The translations under genes and the position numbers were made by a program. From Ornithinimicrobium cavernae (lineage in GTDB: Bacteria; Actinomycetota; Actinomycetes; Actinomycetales; Dermatophilaceae), in the NCBI RefSeq assembly GCF_003121625.1, contig NZ_QDDJ01000003.1, positions 186,001 through 250,000 of the forward strand: a stretch of 64,000 nucleotides of DNA, in the 5' to 3' direction. Of this stretch, positions 1-7,644 are shown piece by piece; position 1 is the stretch's first letter; each line of letters opens with the position of its first letter. The notes under the pieces are model-generated. The model saw only the letters and a program-made list of their open reading frames with translations, was not told the origin of the DNA and ran no database searches.

Positions 1-1143
1 ACCGCCGACGGGGGAGTCGTCCCGATCGACAGCGGCTTCATCGTCCACAACGAGCGGACCTATCCCACGCTGCTGCGGCTGTTCCACGAGCTCGGTGTGC
101 CGACCCGTCGGACCGAGATGTCGATGAGCATCACCTGCGACGGCTGCGGCCTGTCCTACGCCGGTGGCCGTGGCCTCCCCGGGTTGGTCGGCGGCCTGGG
201 CCTGCGCGGCCGTGACGACGTCCGGCACGCCGCGGCACTGGCTCCCGTGCTGCGGCAGGTGCCGCGCTTCTACCGCGCCGCTCGCAGGCTGCTGGACACG
301 CCCGCCTCGACGTGGGACCCGACGCTGTCCCAGTTCCTGCACCGGCACCTCTTCAGTGACCACTTCGTGCGCCACTTCGCGCTCCCGCTCGTCAGCTGCG
401 TCTGGTCCGCCGGCGACCTGGATGCCGAGGTCTACCCCGCGCGCCACCTGTTCACCTTCCTGGAGCACCACGGGATGCTGCGGATCAGCGGCTCACCGAC
501 CTGGAAGACGGTCGTGGGCGGCTCGCGGACCTACGTCGACCGGGTCGCCGCCCAGCTGCCCGATGTCCGCCGGAGCAGCGCCGTGCACGCCGTGGAGCGA
601 CACGAGGACTCCGTCGTCGTGACGGAGTCCGGCGGCCGGCGCGAGACCTACGACCGGGTCGTCGTGGCCACCCACGCCGACCAGGCTCTCGAGCTGCTCG
701 CCGACGCCGAGCCCGCGGAGAAGGAGGCGCTTGCCGCGTTCGGCTACTCGGTCAACCAGACGCTGCTCCACACCGACGTCTCAGCCCTGCCGGCCCCGCG
801 GGTCCGGGCGTCGTGGAACTACCGGATGAGCGGGTGCCAGGTCCCGGCGCCGGCCGTGCGGGTGAGCTACTGGATGAACCGTCTGCACGGACTGGAGCCC
901 GCCCTCGAGGACCACGTCGTCACCCTCAACGCGGGGCCGGAGATCGCGCCGGAGCGGGTGGTCGCCCGGATGACGTACGCCCACCCCGTCTTCACCCGTG
1001 AGTCGGTGGCCGCGGCTGCCGTGCTCCGGGAGGCCGGTGGCCCACGCCTCGCGTTCGCAGGCGCCCACCTCGGGTGGGGCTTCCACGAGGACGGCGCGCG
1101 CTCCGGGCTGGCCGCCGCCCGCCGGCTGGGTGGCCGGTGGTGA
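1..1143 (+). CDS. FAD-dependent oxidoreductase, amine-oxidase fold (5'-truncated)
   Basis: The reading frame is open from base 1, so the N-terminal dinucleotide-binding GxGxxG segment lies outside the window; about 380 codons are present. The visible start contains the block DSGFIVHNERTYPTLL, typical of NAD(P)/FAD-binding proteins related to phytoene desaturase and amine oxidase. The C-terminus has the matching FAD-binding block, AFAGAHLGWGFHEDGARSG. The stop codon overlaps the GTG of the DUF1365 gene. FAD oxidoreductase, DUF1365 and a cyclopropane-synthase-like methyltransferase in this order occur widely in bacteria, for example Rv0449c-Rv0448c-Rv0447c of M. tuberculosis, as I recall. I infer a redox step on membrane fatty acyl chains; the substrate is not shown by the sequence. 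Confidence 0.85.
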   Translation, partial: TADGGVVPIDSGFIVHNERTYPTLLRLFHELGVPTRRTEMSMSITCDGCGLSYAGGRGLPGLVGGLGLRGRDDVRHAAALAPVLRQVPRFYRAARRLLDTPASTWDPTLSQFLHRHLFSDHFVRHFALPLVSCVWSAGDLDAEVYPARHLFTFLEHHGMLRISGSPTWKTVVGGSRTYVDRVAAQLPDVRRSSAVHAVERHEDSVVVTESGGRRETYDRVVVATHADQALELLADAEPAEKEALAAFGYSVNQTLLHTDVSALPAPRVRASWNYRMSGCQVPAPAVRVSYWMNRLHGLEPALEDHVVTLNAGPEIAPERVVARMTYAHPVFTRESVAAAAVLREAGGPRLAFAGAHLGWGFHEDGARSGLAAARRLGGRW

Positions 1144-1946
1144 GCGCTGCGGTCGAGGTCGGCCCCGAGCGCCCGGACGGCACCGGGGCGGTCCGGGAGA
1201 GGCAGCGCGTCGCGCCCCCGCCGTTGCCTGCCCTGGTCGTCGGCACGGTGACGCACCGGAGGCTGCGACCGATCGGCCACCGCGTCGACCACCGGCACTA
1301 CTCCTGGCTGGTGGACCTCGACGACCTGCCCGACCTACCCCGGCCGCTGCGGTGGCTGGCCTCGTTCCGCCCCGAGGACCATCTGGACGCAGGGCGCCTG
1401 GGAGGCGGCATCCGTGGCGACCTGGTGCGCTTCCTGTCGCGCCGCGGCGTCGCGGTCGAGCCCGGGGACCGGCTGCTCCTGCTCGCCCACCCCCGCAGCG
1501 TGGGCCACGGCTTCAACCCGTTGAGCGTGCACTGGTGCCTGACCGCCGCGAACGAGGTCCGTGCGGTCGTGCTCGAGGTGCACAACACCTATGGGCAACG
1601 GCACGCCTACCTCCTGCACCCCGACGCCCGGGGTCGCGCGCGGGTCGGCAAGGAGTTCTACGTCTCCCCCTTCAACGACAGCTCCGGAACGTATGCCGTG
1701 CGGCTGCGCCTGGACGAGCGGGTCGCCGTCTCGGTCCGGCTGGAGCGCGAGTCTCAGGTGGTGCTCACCGCGACGCTGGCCGGGCGCACCAGGCCCGGGA
1801 CGGTGCCGCACCTGCTCTGGACGGCCCTGACCCTTCCGCTGATGACCCACCGGGTCTCCGCCCTGATCCGCGCGCACGGCACCTGGCTGTGGCTCCGCGG
1901 GCTCCCGGTGCGGCCCCGACCAGACCACGAGGACGTGACCCGATGA
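1140..1946 (+). CDS. DUF1365 family protein
   Basis: A 268-residue protein beginning VSAAVEVGPERP. The diagnostic DUF1365 features are visible: an N-terminal block with THRRLRPIGHRVDHRHYSWL, then HPRSVGHGFNPLSVHWC, then KEFYVSPFNDSSGTY. I chose the GTG at 1140 because it overlaps the upstream TGA as GTGA, which indicates translational coupling. The family's biochemical function is not established; it travels with the FAD oxidoreductase and the cyclopropane-synthase-like methyltransferase found on either side here, so an accessory role in fatty-acyl modification is the reasonable inference. The stop overlaps the next ATG as ATGA. Confidence 0.88.
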   Translation: MSAAVEVGPERPDGTGAVRERQRVAPPPLPALVVGTVTHRRLRPIGHRVDHRHYSWLVDLDDLPDLPRPLRWLASFRPEDHLDAGRLGGGIRGDLVRFLSRRGVAVEPGDRLLLLAHPRSVGHGFNPLSVHWCLTAANEVRAVVLEVHNTYGQRHAYLLHPDARGRARVGKEFYVSPFNDSSGTYAVRLRLDERVAVSVRLERESQVVLTATLAGRTRPGTVPHLLWTALTLPLMTHRVSALIRAHGTWLWLRGLPVRPRPDHEDVTR

Positions 1947-3214
1947 CAACGACCCAGACCTCCCCACGACTGCACCTCCCGGGTGTCGACGACCCGACCT
2001 GCCTGAGCCGCAGGGGTGGCGGCCTCTGCCGACGAGCGCAGGTCGCCCGGATCGTGCTGGCCACGGCCGCGCGCCGGGCCGGCGTCGACCTGCTGTGGCC
2101 CGACGGTTCTCCCGTCGGGAGCGGGGAGCCGGCGCCGGGTCGACCGGCCGTCGAGATCCGCCGGCCCCGTGACTTCCTGGAGCGCGTCGCCCACGACCCG
2201 AAGATCGGCATCGGCGAGGCCTACATGGCCGGTGACTGGCGCGCGGCACCGGGCACCGACCTGGCCTCGGCCATGGTGCCGTTCGCGGAGCGCATCGAGG
2301 CGTTCCTGCCCCCGTGGCTGCACCGGCTGCGCTTCGTGGTCGACCGGCGCCCGCCCCGCACGGACAACAGCCCGGCCGGTGCCCGCCGGCACATCGAGGC
2401 GCACTACGACCTGTCCAACGACATGTTCGCCACCTTCCTCGACCCGTCCATGAGCTACAGCTCGGCGCGGTTCGACCTGTCCCTCCCGCGCGAGGGGCAG
2501 GACCTGCAGGACGCCCAGCTGCGCAAGATCGACGCCGTGCTCGACGCGGCGCGCGTCGGACCCGGCAGCCGCGTGCTGGAGATCGGCACCGGCTGGGGCA
2601 GCCTGGCGGTCCGCGCCGCCCGGCGGGGCGCGCGAGTCGTCACCCTCACCCTGTCGGCGGAGCAGGCGTCCCTCGCCCGGGAGCGGGTCGAGCGGGCCGG
2701 CGTGGCCGACCGGGTCAGCATCCGGCTCCAGGACTACCGAGAGGTGGACGGCAGCTACGACGCCGTCGTGTCGGTGGAGATGGTCGAGGCGGTGGGCGAG
2801 GCCTACTGGCCGGCCTACTTCCGGGCCATCGACGAGCGGCTCGCCCCCGGTGGCGTCGCCGCGGTCCAGGCGATCCTGATGAGCCACCAGCGGCTTCGCA
2901 CCACCCGCCGCTCCTACGGCTGGATCAACAAGCACATCTTCCCCGGTGGCATCATTCCGTCGATGGAGGCCATCGAGGCGGTCACCCGGGAGCACACCGA
3001 CCTGCGGGTCCAGTCCGTCGAGCGCTTCGGCGCGGACTACGCCGAGACCCTGCGCCGCTGGCGCGAGCGATTCCTGGGCGAGTGGGACCGCATCGAGGCC
3101 CGCGGCTTCGACGCGGTGTTCCGGCGCCGCTGGGAGTTCTACCTGGCCTTCTGCCAGGCCGGGTTCACCGGTGGGGCGATCGACGTGGGCCTGATCAGGC
3201 TGGAACGCCCGTGA
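1943..3214 (+). CDS. Cyclopropane-fatty-acyl-phospholipid synthase-like methyltransferase
   Basis: A 423-residue SAM-dependent methyltransferase of the CFA synthase family, expected to transfer a methyl carbon to an unsaturated acyl chain of a membrane phospholipid. The SAM-binding loop is VLEIGTGWGS (residues 211-220), preceded by HYDLSNDMFATFLDPSMSYS. Where E. coli CFA synthase has the YSC active-site segment, this protein reads YSSA, with Ser at residue 174. That substitution is, as I recall, common in the UfaA1/UfaM-type relatives that make methyl-branched or furan fatty acids rather than cyclopropanes, so the product may be a branched acyl chain. It starts at an ATG overlapping the DUF1365 stop, and its own stop overlaps the next GTG. 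Confidence 0.88.
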   Translation: MTTTQTSPRLHLPGVDDPTCLSRRGGGLCRRAQVARIVLATAARRAGVDLLWPDGSPVGSGEPAPGRPAVEIRRPRDFLERVAHDPKIGIGEAYMAGDWRAAPGTDLASAMVPFAERIEAFLPPWLHRLRFVVDRRPPRTDNSPAGARRHIEAHYDLSNDMFATFLDPSMSYSSARFDLSLPREGQDLQDAQLRKIDAVLDAARVGPGSRVLEIGTGWGSLAVRAARRGARVVTLTLSAEQASLARERVERAGVADRVSIRLQDYREVDGSYDAVVSVEMVEAVGEAYWPAYFRAIDERLAPGGVAAVQAILMSHQRLRTTRRSYGWINKHIFPGGIIPSMEAIEAVTREHTDLRVQSVERFGADYAETLRRWRERFLGEWDRIEARGFDAVFRRRWEFYLAFCQAGFTGGAIDVGLIRLERP

Positions 3215-4647
3215 GGGCCCTGGTCACCGGAGCTACCGGCTACATCGGCGGCCTGCTCGTCCCCCAGCTGCTCGAGGCCGGCTGGCAGGTGCGGGTGCTC
3301 ACGCGTGACGCGGCGCGTCTCGACGACGCCTGGCGGGGTCGCGTCGAGGTCGTCGAGGGCGACGCCGCCTCCACCGACGATCTCGACCGGGCGCTCGCGG
3401 CGGAGGGCGCCGAGCCGCTCGACGTGGCGTACTACCTCGTGCACAGCATGGACGGGGACGGTGACTTCGCGGACCGGGACCGCCAGCTCGCCACGGACTT
3501 CGGGGCGGCGGCCGCGCGCGGTGGCGTGCGGCGCATCGTCTACCTCTCCGGACTGCACCCGGACGGGGAGCTGTCCGCGCACCTGGCCTCGCGGGTGGAG
3601 GTGGGCCGGATCCTGCTGGACAGCGGCGTGCCGACGGCCGTGCTGCAGGCCGCGACGGTCATCGGGGACGGCTCGGTGTCCTTCGCGATGCTGCGTCACC
3701 TCACCACGCGGCTGCCCGTCATGGTGGCGCCGAAGTGGTTGCGCAACCGCATCCAGCCGATCGCCGTCGAGGATGTGCTGCACTACCTCCTCGCTGCGGC
3801 CGGGCTCCCGCCGGACGTGAGCCGGACCTTCGACATCGGTGGGCCGGACGTCCTGACCTACGAGGAGATGATGCAGGTCTTCGCGGAGGAGACCGACCAG
3901 CGCCGCAGGGTCATCGTCACCGTGCCGGTGCTGACGCCCCGCCTGGCAAGCCACTGGGTCGGTCTCGTCACGCCCGTCGACGCCGGGGTCGCCAAGCCGC
4001 TCGTCGGCTCGCTCGTGCACGAGGTGGTGTGCCACGAGGACGACCTGGTGGACCTGGTCGGGCCACCCCCCAGCGGTCGCACGCCCTACCGGGAGGCGGT
4101 GCGCGCGGCCATGATGGGTGTCGCGCCCGACACCGCGTTACGACGTCTCGGTGAGGTGGCGACCGCGGTGACGGCCGCCGCCGTCACCGGCAGCCTGGGG
4201 ACCGATCCCGGCAGCCGCTGGTACCGCGCACTGGACAAGCCGGCGTGGCAGCCTCCCCGCATTGCCTTCCCGCTGGTGTGGTCGGCGCTCTACGCCGATC
4301 TCGCCGCGGTCTCGACGGCGACGCTGGTCGACCTCGACCAGCGGGGTGCGGCACGTCCCGGGCCGGCCAGCGCTCACGGCACCACCCCCGCGGCCGGGGC
4401 CATGGGCTACGAGCGTGCCCTGTGGCTCAACCTCGTCCTGAACGCGACCTGGAGTCTCAGCTGCTTCCGGGCCCGGCGGCCGGCTCTGGCGGCGGTGCAC
4501 AGCGCGGTCCTCACCGTGAGTGCGGCCGACCTGGCGCGACGGGCGGGCCGGGTCGAGGCGCGCCGTGGTTGGCAGCTGGCCCCGTATGCCGTGTGGTGCG
4601 GTTTCGCGACCGCCCTGTCCGTCTCCCAGGCCCGACGCAACCGGTGA
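3211..4647 (+). CDS. NAD(P)-binding SDR / TspO (tryptophan-rich sensory) fusion protein
   Basis: A 478-residue protein with two parts. Residues 1 to about 300 form an atypical short-chain dehydrogenase of the NmrA/NDUFA9-like type, opening with VRALVTGATGYIGG (Rossmann glycine motif) and ending with DIGGPDVLTYEEMMQ. Residues about 315-478 are a TspO/MBR domain: WYRALDKPAWQPPRIAFPLVW matches the family signature, followed by hydrophobic helices including LNLVLNATWS. TspO proteins bind porphyrins and tetrapyrroles in membranes and are tied to oxidative and light stress. The GTG at 3211 overlaps the upstream TGA, so four genes are coupled in series. The gene converges on the photoreceptor gene 29 bases away. 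The fusion suggests redox and ligand sensing on one polypeptide; that is inference. Confidence 0.85.
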   Translation: MRALVTGATGYIGGLLVPQLLEAGWQVRVLTRDAARLDDAWRGRVEVVEGDAASTDDLDRALAAEGAEPLDVAYYLVHSMDGDGDFADRDRQLATDFGAAAARGGVRRIVYLSGLHPDGELSAHLASRVEVGRILLDSGVPTAVLQAATVIGDGSVSFAMLRHLTTRLPVMVAPKWLRNRIQPIAVEDVLHYLLAAAGLPPDVSRTFDIGGPDVLTYEEMMQVFAEETDQRRRVIVTVPVLTPRLASHWVGLVTPVDAGVAKPLVGSLVHEVVCHEDDLVDLVGPPPSGRTPYREAVRAAMMGVAPDTALRRLGEVATAVTAAAVTGSLGTDPGSRWYRALDKPAWQPPRIAFPLVWSALYADLAAVSTATLVDLDQRGAARPGPASAHGTTPAAGAMGYERALWLNLVLNATWSLSCFRARRPALAAVHSAVLTVSAADLARRAGRVEARRGWQLAPYAVWCGFATALSVSQARRNR

Positions 4648-4676
4648 GGGATCCTGCGGCGAGCGGTGCACGGACC

Positions 4677-5624
4677 TCACTCCTCGCGTCGGTGCCGGCT
4701 CCGGTGCCCCACGCCCTGTGCCGCCTGCACCGGGTCACCGGACAGGAGCCTGGCGCCCAGTCGGTGGGCGACCTGCTCGGTGGCTCCCGCGCCGGCGATG
4801 ACGAGCTGTGCCGCGGTCAACGCCTGCCGGGCCGCCCCCGGGAGCTCGCGGAGCTGGTCGGCGGCCTCGACCAGCGGGTCCGGCCGCACCGCGGAGAGGA
4901 CGACGAGCTCCGGACCGAGGGCCTCCACGGCGGAGCCGAGGGTGGCCACTGGTGTGTCCGCCCCGAGGTAGCGCACGCGCCACCCGGCGCGCCCGAGCAC
5001 CACGCCGAAGGCCAGCAGCCCCAGCTCGTGCTGCTCGCCCGGCGGGCACGCCAGCACCGCCAGCGGCCCCGTGCCGGCGTCCCAGGCGAGAGCCAGGACG
5101 GCGAGACGGTGGCGCACCACATTGCTCGCGAAGTGCTCCTGCGCGACCGTGAACGACCCGCTCGCCCACCGCTCACCCGTCTCGTGCAGGACGGGGAGGA
5201 CCACCTCCTGCAGCGCCTCCTCGACCCCCAGCTGCTCGAACGCGACGTCGAGCGCGGCATGGGCCGCGCTGTCGTCGAATCCGCCGATGGCTGCGAGCAG
5301 ACGCTCGCGGAGCGCGATCGTCGCATCACCGATGGTCCCGTCCGAGACGGGGCGCGCCGTCGACACGGAGTCGTCGGAGGCAGACTGCCGGGACGCGGAG
5401 AGTGCGGCAGCGGCGGCCTGCGCGGTGGCCAGGCCGGTGGTGCGCAGCCGCACGGTCTCGCGGACCCGCCACTCGTCCGAGGGGCCGTAGAGACGGTAGC
5501 CGCCGGGGGAGCGGATCGGTGCCAGCAGCCCGTAGCGCCGCTCCCACACCCGCAGCACGTGCACGCTGACACCCGTGCGAGCAGCCAGCTCCCCGATGCG
5601 CATGGTTGCCGCGGCCGTGGTCAC
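4677..5624 (-). CDS. MerR-family B12-dependent photoreceptor regulator (CarH/LitR type)
   Basis: A 315-residue regulator. Residues 8-75 are a MerR helix-turn-helix (MRIGELAARTGVSVHVLRVWERRYGLL). Residues about 100-300 are a helical cap plus a cobalamin-binding Rossmann domain. The CarH upper-face signature W-x9-EH is present (W153, E163, H164), and the lower-ligand motif E-x-H-x-x-G is EQHELG with H199. In known CarH proteins, adenosylcobalamin holds a repressor tetramer on DNA in the dark and light breaks it. The residue after W153 is Ala, where Thermus CarH has the His that forms the light-state bis-His ligand. The GTG start sits six bases after a TAGGCT -10 box, so the mRNA is probably leaderless. 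Likely targets are the facing lipid cluster, the CPBP gene and itself (inference). Confidence 0.9.
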   Translation of the reverse strand: MTTAAATMRIGELAARTGVSVHVLRVWERRYGLLAPIRSPGGYRLYGPSDEWRVRETVRLRTTGLATAQAAAAALSASRQSASDDSVSTARPVSDGTIGDATIALRERLLAAIGGFDDSAAHAALDVAFEQLGVEEALQEVVLPVLHETGERWASGSFTVAQEHFASNVVRHRLAVLALAWDAGTGPLAVLACPPGEQHELGLLAFGVVLGRAGWRVRYLGADTPVATLGSAVEALGPELVVLSAVRPDPLVEAADQLRELPGAARQALTAAQLVIAGAGATEQVAHRLGARLLSGDPVQAAQGVGHRSRHRREE

Positions 5625-5630
5625 GCTGGC

Positions 5631-5659
5631 AGCCTACAACCTGAGACAAAGCATGCACA
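5631..5659 (-). promoter_or_regulatory. Predicted promoter of the B12 photoreceptor gene
   Basis: On the minus strand TGTGCA (5654-5659) lies 17 bases before TAGGCT (5631-5636), which ends 6 bases before the GTG start. The spacing predicts a leaderless transcript. A GCATGC palindrome overlaps the -35 element and could be part of a regulator site. Based on spacing only. Confidence 0.45.
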
Positions 5660-5716
5660 GAGCGCTAGACACACCGTGGACGGCGCGTCTCCGAGCGTTG
5701 CCGGGAGGGCGGTTCG

Positions 5717-6463
5717 TTGACTCACGGATGGGCCGGTGGGCCGGGGCGGCCGCCGCACGAGCTGCGCCGCTTCCTGCAGGATGCCCTGCTCCGGCCGGTG
5801 CCCCGGGACCATCGGGAGACCGACCGCGCGTTCCGGCGCCGTCGCGCGGTCTGTGCGGTGACGCTGGTCGTGGGTGCGGTGGTGCTCGGGCTCGGGCTCC
5901 ACACCGCGCCCGGAGACCCGCGGTTCATCGTCCTCACCTCCGTGCTCGCGCTCGTGTGGGCGTCCGGGGCCCTCGTTGCCGGTCCGCTGCACCTGGGGCG
6001 GGGCTGGACGCGTCGGGGTGGCCGGGCGCGCCCGGTGGTGCAGTCGGTGGTGCTGGGCCTGCTGATGGTTGCCGTGTTCTGTGCCGGGGCCGTGCTCGTG
6101 GCCCGCGTGCCGGTGCTGCGCGACGCGGTCAACGACGTGCTCGACCACGCGCGCTACGCGCCGCTCCCGCTCGTCGCGCTGATCACCCTGGTCAACGGGC
6201 TGGCCGAGGAGATGTTCTTCCGCGGCGCCCTCTACGCCGCCGTGGGCGCCGGCCGTCAGGTGCTGGTCACGACCGGTCTGTACGTCCTGGTCACTGCCGC
6301 CAGCGGCAATCTCGTGCTGGTCCTGGCCGCCGCCGTGCTGGGCCTGCTCGTCGGTGCCCAGCGTCGGGTCACCGGGGGTGTGCTCGGGCCGGCCCTGACC
6401 CATGTCACCTGGTCCGTGTCCCTGCTCCTCCTGCTCCCGCCACTGCTCGCCGCCCTGTCCTAG
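5717..6463 (+). CDS. CPBP-family intramembrane metalloprotease-like protein
   Basis: A 248-residue multi-pass membrane protein with hydrophobic segments at about 45-62, 70-90, 108-130, 150-162, 183-215 and 232-247. Residues 164-169 read EEMFFR, the EExxxR motif of CPBP (CAAX protease and bacteriocin-processing) proteins, and H229 in GPALTHVTW fits the last conserved histidine. The middle F-x3-H motif is not visible, so catalysis is uncertain. The start is ambiguous: I use the TTG at 5717 because no better codon lies upstream in frame. It is divergent from the photoreceptor gene across 92 bases and is followed 7 bases later by an SDR gene, so the two are probably one transcript under light control (inference). 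Confidence 0.75.
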   Translation: MTHGWAGGPGRPPHELRRFLQDALLRPVPRDHRETDRAFRRRRAVCAVTLVVGAVVLGLGLHTAPGDPRFIVLTSVLALVWASGALVAGPLHLGRGWTRRGGRARPVVQSVVLGLLMVAVFCAGAVLVARVPVLRDAVNDVLDHARYAPLPLVALITLVNGLAEEMFFRGALYAAVGAGRQVLVTTGLYVLVTAASGNLVLVLAAAVLGLLVGAQRRVTGGVLGPALTHVTWSVSLLLLLPPLLAALS

Positions 6464-6470
6464 GAGACAC

Positions 6471-7460
6471 ATGAGATCAGCTGCCCACCACGTCGGCTCG
6501 ATGGTCGACACCGCGCTGGACCGGCTGGTGGCCCCTGGGTACACCCGGGTCGGCCATGCCGTGCGGCGCCGCCTGCCGGGCTGGCCGGACGACCCGGACC
6601 CGGGTGCCCTGGTCGGGCGGCAGGTGGCTGTCACCGGCGCCACCTCGGGACTCGGCGCGGCCACCGCGCGGGGCGCGCTCGCGCTGGGCGCCCATGTCCA
6701 CCTCGTGGTCCGCGACACCGCCAAGGGGGAGCGCGTCGTCACCGACCTCGGGGCCCCCGGCCGCACCACGGTCTGGCACTGCGACGTGGCCGACCTCGAG
6801 AGCGTGCGGACGTTCACCACCGCCTTCCGGGCGGAGGTGAACACGCTCGACGGTCTCGTGCACAACGCCGGTGCCCTCCCGCCCACGCGCACCGAGTCGG
6901 CGCAGGGGCACGAGCTGACGATGGCGCTCCACGTCCTGGGGCCCGTGGCGATGACCGAGGCACTGCTGCCCGTGCTGTCCGACGGGGCGCCAGTCCTCCT
7001 GATCACCTCGGGAGGGATGTACGGCCAACGCCTGCGCGCCGACGACCCCGACTACCACCACGGGCCCTACTCCGGCACAACCGCCTACGCCCGCAGCAAG
7101 CGCGCCCAGGTCGAGCTGCTCCCGCTGATGCGGCGGCGCTGGGCGCGGAGTGGTGGTCGCGGACCCACCGTGCACGCCGCACACCCCGGCTGGGCGAGCT
7201 CGCCCGGGTTGTCCGCGGCCCTCCCCGGCTTTGCCAGGGCCACCGCCCCGCTGCTGCGCACGCCGGAGGCCGGCGCGGACACGGGGCTCTGGTTGCTGAC
7301 GCGGCCGGGGCAGGGCGGGGGCCAGCTGTGGCACGACCGGCGTCCGCGCCCCACGCACCTGTGGCGCGGGACCCGCACCGGCCCCGACGAGGCGGCCCGG
7401 CTGTGGCGCTGGGTCCTCGGGGCCGCCGGCCTGAGCGGTGACGGCACCGGGCGCGGCTGA
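6471..7460 (+). CDS. Short-chain dehydrogenase/reductase (DHRS12-like)
   Basis: A 329-residue classical SDR. The cofactor-binding glycine motif is TGATSGLG (residues 55-62), followed by HNAG (131-134), the catalytic Ser region LITSGG (around S180) and the YARSK active-site motif (Y206, K210). I chose the ATG at 6471 because TAGGAGA, made of the upstream stop and a Shine-Dalgarno, precedes it; a longer in-frame extension into the CPBP gene reads as shadow sequence. DHRS12-like SDRs often sit in light-stress or lipid-modification neighbourhoods, which fits the photoreceptor and methyltransferase nearby. The substrate is unknown. Confidence 0.85.
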   Translation: MRSAAHHVGSMVDTALDRLVAPGYTRVGHAVRRRLPGWPDDPDPGALVGRQVAVTGATSGLGAATARGALALGAHVHLVVRDTAKGERVVTDLGAPGRTTVWHCDVADLESVRTFTTAFRAEVNTLDGLVHNAGALPPTRTESAQGHELTMALHVLGPVAMTEALLPVLSDGAPVLLITSGGMYGQRLRADDPDYHHGPYSGTTAYARSKRAQVELLPLMRRRWARSGGRGPTVHAAHPGWASSPGLSAALPGFARATAPLLRTPEAGADTGLWLLTRPGQGGGQLWHDRRPRPTHLWRGTRTGPDEAARLWRWVLGAAGLSGDGTGRG

Positions 7461-7461
7461 G

Positions 7462-7475
7462 GGCGACCGGTCGCC
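7462..7475 (+). terminator. Weak palindrome after the SDR gene
   Basis: GGCGACCGGTCGCC is a perfect 14-base palindrome just after the SDR stop. There is no real loop and no T-run, so terminator function is only possible. Confidence 0.25.
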
Positions 7476-7584
7476 GGTGGGACACGGTGAGACGCGCCGT
7501 AAACGGCAGGTGAACCCTGCGTCACGCGTTGGTCGCCAGCGCGTGCGGGTTGGGAAATGACAGGTCGGTAGTTCAGCGACCCGC

Positions 7585-7614
7585 TTGTCACAGGGGTCAC
7601 TCCTGCCTCATATT
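7585..7614 (+). promoter_or_regulatory. Predicted promoter of the SpoIID/LytB protein
   Basis: TTGTCA (7585-7590) and CATATT (7609-7614) are separated by 18 bases. The predicted start of transcription is near 7621, giving a leader of about 24 bases with a CAGGAG ribosome site at 7632. Confidence 0.5.
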
Positions 7615-7644
7615 GGTGGGGACCTACACCTCAGGAGCCCCCTC

